A DNA stretch of 11,442 nt, from NCBI GenBank assembly GCA_045047105.1, contig JASFYQ010000147.1:1-11442 (forward strand). The letters run 5' to 3'. Below the pieces are notes generated by a model, which was not told the DNA's origin, ran no database searches, and saw only the letters and a list, made by a program, of their open reading frames with translations. Both the position numbers and the translations under genes were made by a program. Below, piece by piece: positions 7,626-11,442 of the stretch; position 1 is the first letter of the stretch, and each line of letters starts with the position of its first letter. The DNA is from JADGAU01 sp045047105 (GTDB lineage Bacteria; Pseudomonadota; Gammaproteobacteria; GRL18).

Positions 7626-9292
7626 AAGCTGTACTCCTGCAGAGTATTTCCCAACAATCGTTTCACTTCGGCTAAGGTAGTTTCTCCGTCACGTACACGT
7701 TTAAGGGCATTTTTTTCAATAGATGAAACCTGCATAGAAGCTAATTCTTTTAACATAACTACTTTGGATGCCCCAGAAGCAATTAATTCTGCTAAGCTAT
7801 TATTGATTACCATGATCTCGTAGATAGGAATCCTGCCAAAAAAACCGGTTTCACGGCAATGATTACAACCTTTTCCTCTATATAAGTGTTCTACAGGATG
7901 CTGTTTAAAATAACTTCTCTCTTGTGCATCAGGAGTATATGCTTCGCGGCAGTGAGAACAAATTTTTCGGCTGAGTCGTTGGTTAACGATACCAATCAAA
8001 CTATTAGCAATGAGTTGAGTGGGAATATTCAATGACTGTAATCGTGGAACTACATCCAATACCGTATTTACATGTAAGGTGGATAATACCAAGTGTCCTG
8101 TTTCAGCTGCGGTAATGGATGCTGAGGCTGTTTCTGCATCACGTATTTCCCCTACTAACATAATATCTGGATCATGACGTAAAAATTGTCGGATAGCGGA
8201 GGAGAACTCATAACCGGCTTTGCGATTGACTTCGGTTTGACAAATAATGGGAAACTTATATTCAATCGGATCTTCTACGGTAATAATATTTTTGCCCATC
8301 ATTCCCTTGGAACGTAAGCCAGCATGTAATGTGGTACTTTTTCCTGAGCCTGTAGGGCCGGTCATTAATAATATGCCATGTGGGTTATAAAATAATTGAT
8401 TAAGAGTTTCTACGTCCTCAGCATACATGCCCAGTTCATTTAAGCCTAAAACATGTACTCCACTTGCTAATAACCGCATCACAACATTTTCGCCATATTC
8501 GGTAATTAATGTAGACATACGGATATCATAATTTGAATCAATGATTTTGGCTGAGAAACTCCCATCCTGGGGACGCAGGCTATCTGAAATATCCATTCCT
8601 GAACGCAGTTTTAAAGTAGCAGTCATGCGTTGCATCTGATGAGAAAGAGCAAACATGGGAAAAAGAATGCCATCAATACGAAATGAAATATGAATGCTTT
8701 TCTCTTCTGGTTGAATATGAATATCTGAAGCACGTTCTTTTACCGCAAAATGCAATAAATGATCAATTAAAGCATCAGGTGAAAAAACTTGATCTTTATC
8801 TTTTTCTAAACGAATTATTTCCTTATTAAATAATTCATTAACCGGGTTATCAATAAAGTAATAATTATAGCGAATAGCATGTATTACCTTGCTAAACTCA
8901 CCCTGTAAAATGGTGCATTTTAAACCAATACGACGGTGGATTGCTTGCTCTACCTCGATGGCATCTGCATTTCCAATTACGACCAATAAGTGATTATCTT
9001 TAAGTTGCAATGGCAAAAATGCGCGGTATAAACAAAATTCCTGATTAAATAATGCCAATACAGCCGGATCAGGTTCCGCTAAATTAGCAATTCTGCCATA
9101 GCTTATGCCATTTTGCCGGGCAAGAAAATTGGCTAAATCGTATTCTGATAAGATACCTAAACGAAGTAATAATTCACCCAAACGCTCATTGGTAACCTTT
9201 TGTTTCTGTAGAGCTATTTTTATTTGCTCTGTAGATATCAGGTTTGCTTTCAGTAGTGCATCTCCTATGCGCATCTTTTTTTCTACAGTCAT
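7622..9292 (-). CDS. mshE: MshE-like pilus assembly ATPase with MshEN c-di-GMP domain (556 aa)
   Basis: Hexameric GspE/PilB-family ATPase that drives pilus extension in the cytoplasm. The N-terminal MshEN domain (about 1-145) shows both 24-residue c-di-GMP-binding motifs of the R-x-G-x(n)-L-x-x-Q type: residues 8-31 (RIGDALL to Q31) and 37-60 (RLGELLL to Q60). The second is a full match; the first has Asn17 where the motif normally has Gly. The ATPase core has an RASDIH box (187-192), Walker A GPTGSGKST (312-320), Asp box TVEDPIEY (338-345), Walker B with Glu381 (DIMLVGE) and His box GHLVLSTLH (399-407). Four cysteines as two C-x-x-C pairs (445/448, 476/479) form the family zinc site. Length is normal. 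It lies 63 bp after mshM and overlaps mshG by four bases. It could be called pilB, but both MshEN motifs and the neighbours favour mshE. Confidence 0.92.
   Translation of the reverse strand: MTVEKKMRIGDALLKANLISTEQIKIALQKQKVTNERLGELLLRLGILSEYDLANFLARQNGISYGRIANLAEPDPAVLALFNQEFCLYRAFLPLQLKDNHLLVVIGNADAIEVEQAIHRRIGLKCTILQGEFSKVIHAIRYNYYFIDNPVNELFNKEIIRLEKDKDQVFSPDALIDHLLHFAVKERASDIHIQPEEKSIHISFRIDGILFPMFALSHQMQRMTATLKLRSGMDISDSLRPQDGSFSAKIIDSNYDIRMSTLITEYGENVVMRLLASGVHVLGLNELGMYAEDVETLNQLFYNPHGILLMTGPTGSGKSTTLHAGLRSKGMMGKNIITVEDPIEYKFPIICQTEVNRKAGYEFSSAIRQFLRHDPDIMLVGEIRDAETASASITAAETGHLVLSTLHVNTVLDVVPRLQSLNIPTQLIANSLIGIVNQRLSRKICSHCREAYTPDAQERSYFKQHPVEHLYRGKGCNHCRETGFFGRIPIYEIMVINNSLAELIASGASKVVMLKELASMQVSSIEKNALKRVRDGETTLAEVKRLLGNTLQEYSL
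7634..7638 (-). promoter_or_regulatory. Ribosome binding site of mshG
   Basis: AGGAG on the minus strand, eight bases before ATG at 7625 and inside the 3' end of mshE. It is the best Shine-Dalgarno sequence in the window and confirms the 4-bp overlapping start. Confidence 0.7.
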
Positions 9293-9355
9293 TTTTATTT
9301 CATTCTCTTTGTTAAATCTTTGGTTGGAGTTTGATCTCTATTTTAGATAAAGTTG

Positions 9356-10702
9356 TTAGCTGTTTTTCTTTAATAAACGGAGCCATTTTTTTTCTCCATT
9401 GTTACCAATAATTTGCAGATCATTTGAAAATGTCGGGTCTGCTTTTGAAAATAATATTAGCCTCCAGCCGTGTTTTTTTAGTCGCTGTTTTATATTTTGA
9501 AAGTTGCTCTCTGCAAGCGCTTGTAGCATAGGTTTTAGAAGAGATTCCAATGCATAATAATGGAGAAAATAATAGGTTTTAATTTTTAATTCATTGGACA
9601 GATTGGTATCGGTGTTGATATCCTGAGGTATTATAGTGCTTAATATTTTGCGCTGTGCTAATCCTAATCCATACGGTGTATTTTTATTGACACCGGGGGG
9701 ATTATTGGTAGCTAAATAGAGGCTTGCATCTGCTTGATAGAACGGAATTTTTAGTTTAGCTATATCAAGATTAAAATGAGGAAACCAAAGTTGAGATAGT
9801 ATCCATCCTATAATTATCAACAATGTCCAGATAAGGGGTAATTTATAATTGATATGGTGTTTTTGTGCAGCAATTGGTCCCTGTAAGTCACATACTGCCA
9901 GGCGCATTAATTTAACATCTGCGGTAGTGTTTTTCTGTGCCGAAAGGCCATATAACACACGGTCCATAATTAAATTAATTTGTCTGGGATAACCTTTAGA
10001 AACACGATATAAATACTTAAATGCAGCTTTGGTTAAACCAATAGATTGGCACTTTGAGGTAAAGCTTGCCAGGCGAAATTCAATGTACATTATTAATTCA
10101 GAGAGGTTAAATGCCGGGAGTTGGATATGCAAAACGATACGACTTTTTAATTGCCGTATTTCGGGAAATGACAAGCGAACCATAATTTCAGGTTGTGCAA
10201 TAAGTAAGATCTGCACAAGTTTATGCTGATCTGTTTCTAAATTGGAAATTTGCCTTAATAATTCAAGACTTTCCATGCTAAGATTTTGTGCATCATCCAA
10301 AATAATAATGGCATTTTTGCCTTGTTTAAACTGACTTAATAAAAATTTATTTAATGCATTCAGTTGTTCACGAATACCGCCTTCAATCAACAGCCCAAAA
10401 TCCTGGTTAATTGCTTCTAATAAGTTTATTCCGTTTAAAAAGCTATTAAAAATTAGAGAAACATGAGTTTCCTGCTGCGTTAAAATACTGATTAGGCGTC
10501 GACTTAAGGTCGTTTTCCCAATGCCAATATCAGCGGTTACTAACATAAATCCTTTACGTGCTTCGATACAGTGGAGTAATTCTATAAGTGATACTTCCAT
10601 GCGTTTGGTTAAAAAATAATTTGAAGCATCCGGAGTGACAGGGAAGGGGTTGGCCTCCAAACCTAATTGCACAAGATACTGGGCAGTAGCAGTAGTTGAC
10701 AT
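9356..10702 (-). CDS. mshM: MshM/ExeA-like AAA ATPase with transmembrane anchor and extra C-terminal domain (448 aa)
   Basis: Member of the ExeA/GspA/MshM family of AAA ATPases that help assemble the secretin or pilus in the envelope. Cytoplasmic ATPase domain about 10-275: the LGLEANPFPVTPD start typical of the family, Walker A at 57-64, Walker B IIILDD (132-137), QILLIAQPE (164-172, sensor 1) and LKSRI (185-189, arginine-finger region). Walker A reads A-D-I-G-I-G-K-T, with Ala57 in place of the first Gly of GxxxxGKT. One hydrophobic segment about 288-306 would anchor it in the inner membrane. Residues about 310-448 follow on the periplasmic side, basic and mixed alpha/beta; I do not recognise this domain, and canonical MshM proteins are near 280 aa. 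It starts directly after the stop of the mshN-like gene, with no spacer. Confidence 0.85.
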   Translation of the reverse strand: MSTTATAQYLVQLGLEANPFPVTPDASNYFLTKRMEVSLIELLHCIEARKGFMLVTADIGIGKTTLSRRLISILTQQETHVSLIFNSFLNGINLLEAINQDFGLLIEGGIREQLNALNKFLLSQFKQGKNAIIILDDAQNLSMESLELLRQISNLETDQHKLVQILLIAQPEIMVRLSFPEIRQLKSRIVLHIQLPAFNLSELIMYIEFRLASFTSKCQSIGLTKAAFKYLYRVSKGYPRQINLIMDRVLYGLSAQKNTTADVKLMRLAVCDLQGPIAAQKHHINYKLPLIWTLLIIIGWILSQLWFPHFNLDIAKLKIPFYQADASLYLATNNPPGVNKNTPYGLGLAQRKILSTIIPQDINTDTNLSNELKIKTYYFLHYYALESLLKPMLQALAESNFQNIKQRLKKHGWRLILFSKADPTFSNDLQIIGNNGEKKWLRLLKKNS

Positions 10703-11442
10703 TTATTTTTCTAAACTCGCTAATAAATTTTTACTAAAGCTTTTGACTTGTATAGAATCGGGATATATTTTTTTCATTTGTTTTAGTCGTGTAATGGCAT
10801 TTTTATAGCGTCCTATGCGAACATCAAGTAGGGCCATATTCAGACCTGCTTCCAAATCTTCAGGTTGTTGATCTAAAATGTTTTGATAAAAAGACTGAGC
10901 GGTATTATTACGGGACTGCTGCAAAGCCCAATAAGCTTTTAATCGCAATAAAACCATGCTTGACTTGCCCGCTAGAATTTCTATTTTATTTAATACTCTT
11001 GTTACTTGTGACTCATTATTATTATGCATTGCATATTTAGCTTGTTGAACTAAGCGTTTAACTTTTATCAGATAAGTTTTTTTATCCTTAAACGGGTTAG
11101 TTTGCAGAGGTTTTTTTTCTTTAGTTAAGACGATTTTTGTATTGGTTTTTTGAGCTGTTATCCGCTTGCTTACTTCCTTTGCCTTAGGCTGTTTTGTTAA
11201 CTTAGTTAATTCTATTTTGTTTACAGATTTAGTTTTGTTAAGCTTAGTTTCGTTAACCGTCGCTTTATTATCCGTAGTTTTGTTAACCGTAGCTGTATTT
11301 ACCATAGTTGTTAAAGGTGTTGATTTGATTATTTTAGTTGCTACTGCAGTTTGGGGATTTTTTATAGTATTTGATAAATACCACTGCCAGCTGAGAACAG
11401 CAACTATAGCAACTATGGTAACTATGGTAACTATGGTAACTA
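10703..11442 (-). CDS. mshN: MshN-like membrane-anchored TPR protein, 5' end cut by window edge
   Basis: The frame continues upstream of the ATG at 11305 to the right edge without a stop, giving 245 visible residues; the ATG at 11305 lies inside the protein. The visible N-terminus is a hydrophobic segment of Val/Ile/Thr/Ala followed by WQWYLSN, a single transmembrane anchor. Then comes a Lys/Thr/Asn-rich linker of about 80 residues and a helical C-terminal part with TPR-like units, e.g. ALQQSRNNTAQSFYQNIL and ALLDVRIGRYKNAI. This layout matches MshN, which supports pilus assembly from the periplasmic side. The TPR part is shorter than I would expect for MshN, so GspB/other TPR anchor proteins are alternatives. 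Two tandem repeats lie in its coding sequence, one in the membrane anchor and one in the linker. Gene order places it before the ATPase, the reverse of the Vibrio mshM-mshN order. Confidence 0.7.
   Translation of the reverse strand, partial: VTIVTIVTIVAIVAVLSWQWYLSNTIKNPQTAVATKIIKSTPLTTMVNTATVNKTTDNKATVNETKLNKTKSVNKIELTKLTKQPKAKEVSKRITAQKTNTKIVLTKEKKPLQTNPFKDKKTYLIKVKRLVQQAKYAMHNNNESQVTRVLNKIEILAGKSSMVLLRLKAYWALQQSRNNTAQSFYQNILDQQPEDLEAGLNMALLDVRIGRYKNAITRLKQMKKIYPDSIQVKSFSKNLLASLEK
11221..11310 (-). repeat. 15-bp degenerate tandem repeat coding a pentapeptide linker
   Basis: Six 15-bp units can be laid in register, with GTTAACCGT at 11252-11260 and again at 11282-11290, 30 bp apart. They encode pentapeptides of the form (K/T/E)-(T/A)-x-(V/L/D)-N, such as TATVN, KTTDN, KATVN and ETKLN. 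The unit is a multiple of three, so length change keeps the frame. It lies in the Lys/Thr/Asn-rich linker between the membrane anchor and the TPR region. Confidence 0.7.
11402..11442 (-). repeat. 9-bp tandem repeat in the transmembrane-anchor coding region
   Basis: On the plus strand AACTATGGT is repeated three times exactly (11411-11437), preceded by a near copy AACTATAGC (11402-11410) and followed by a partial copy AACTA. It encodes V-T-I/V-A-I tripeptides in the hydrophobic anchor of the MshN-like protein. The array runs to the window edge, so its full length is not visible. Confidence 0.75.

Noticed and set aside
9293..9355. Possible promoter in the 63-bp gap before mshE
   Set aside because: A TAAAAT box can be found but no good -35 partner at the right spacing; the gene more likely belongs to the shared transcript.
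9105..10229. Plus-strand open frames at 9105-9350 and 10029-10229
   Set aside because: They are antisense to the MshEN domain and to the MshM ATPase domain, both strongly supported on the minus strand.
11303..11305. ATG at 11305 as the true start of the TPR protein
   Set aside because: The frame continues upstream to the edge and encodes a transmembrane anchor expected for MshN, so this Met is internal.

Overview
All recognisable genes lie on the minus strand and read from right to left as one tightly packed cluster. It is a type IV pilus assembly locus of the MSHA (mannose-sensitive haemagglutinin) type. The DNA is AT-rich with short or overlapping gene junctions. An MshE-like ATPase carrying a full MshEN domain, together with MshM- and MshN-like accessory proteins, points to a gammaproteobacterium. 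An AT-rich methanotroph relative (Methylococcales) or another environmental lineage is possible, but the window holds no rRNA or housekeeping marker to settle this.

Machinery half, right to left: the 3' part of an MshN-like membrane-anchored TPR protein (10703 to beyond 11442), an MshM/ExeA-like AAA ATPase with an unusual C-terminal periplasmic extension (9356-10702), the MshE/PilB-like assembly ATPase (7622-9292) and the MshG/PilC-like inner-membrane platform protein (6387-7625). MshE probably powers pilus extension under cyclic-di-GMP control. MshG anchors it in the inner membrane. MshM and MshN probably act as envelope assembly factors.

Substrate half: four proteins with type III prepilin leaders. 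Three are large paralogs (672, 381 and 401 aa; 4337-6355, 3195-4340, 1990-3195) that share a pilin-like head with four conserved cysteines, followed by an alanine-rich hydrophobic segment that ordinary pilins lack. The fourth (233 aa, 1234-1935) is a more ordinary prepilin. The three paralogs are fused by 4-bp and 1-bp overlaps, suggesting coupled translation.

Left end: 1-1178 is the 5' part of a long gene running off the window. It encodes a Sec-exported protein with two 99-residue TPR-like repeats and then Ig-like domains of the kind found in large bacterial adhesins. It sits where mshQ, encoding a large surface protein, lies in Vibrio loci.

The most unusual part is the trio of large, duplicated prepilins with an internal hydrophobic segment, followed by a repeat-rich adhesin-like protein. 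No RNA genes, mobile elements, CRISPR arrays or convincing terminators were seen, and no stretch over 300 bases lacks a gene.
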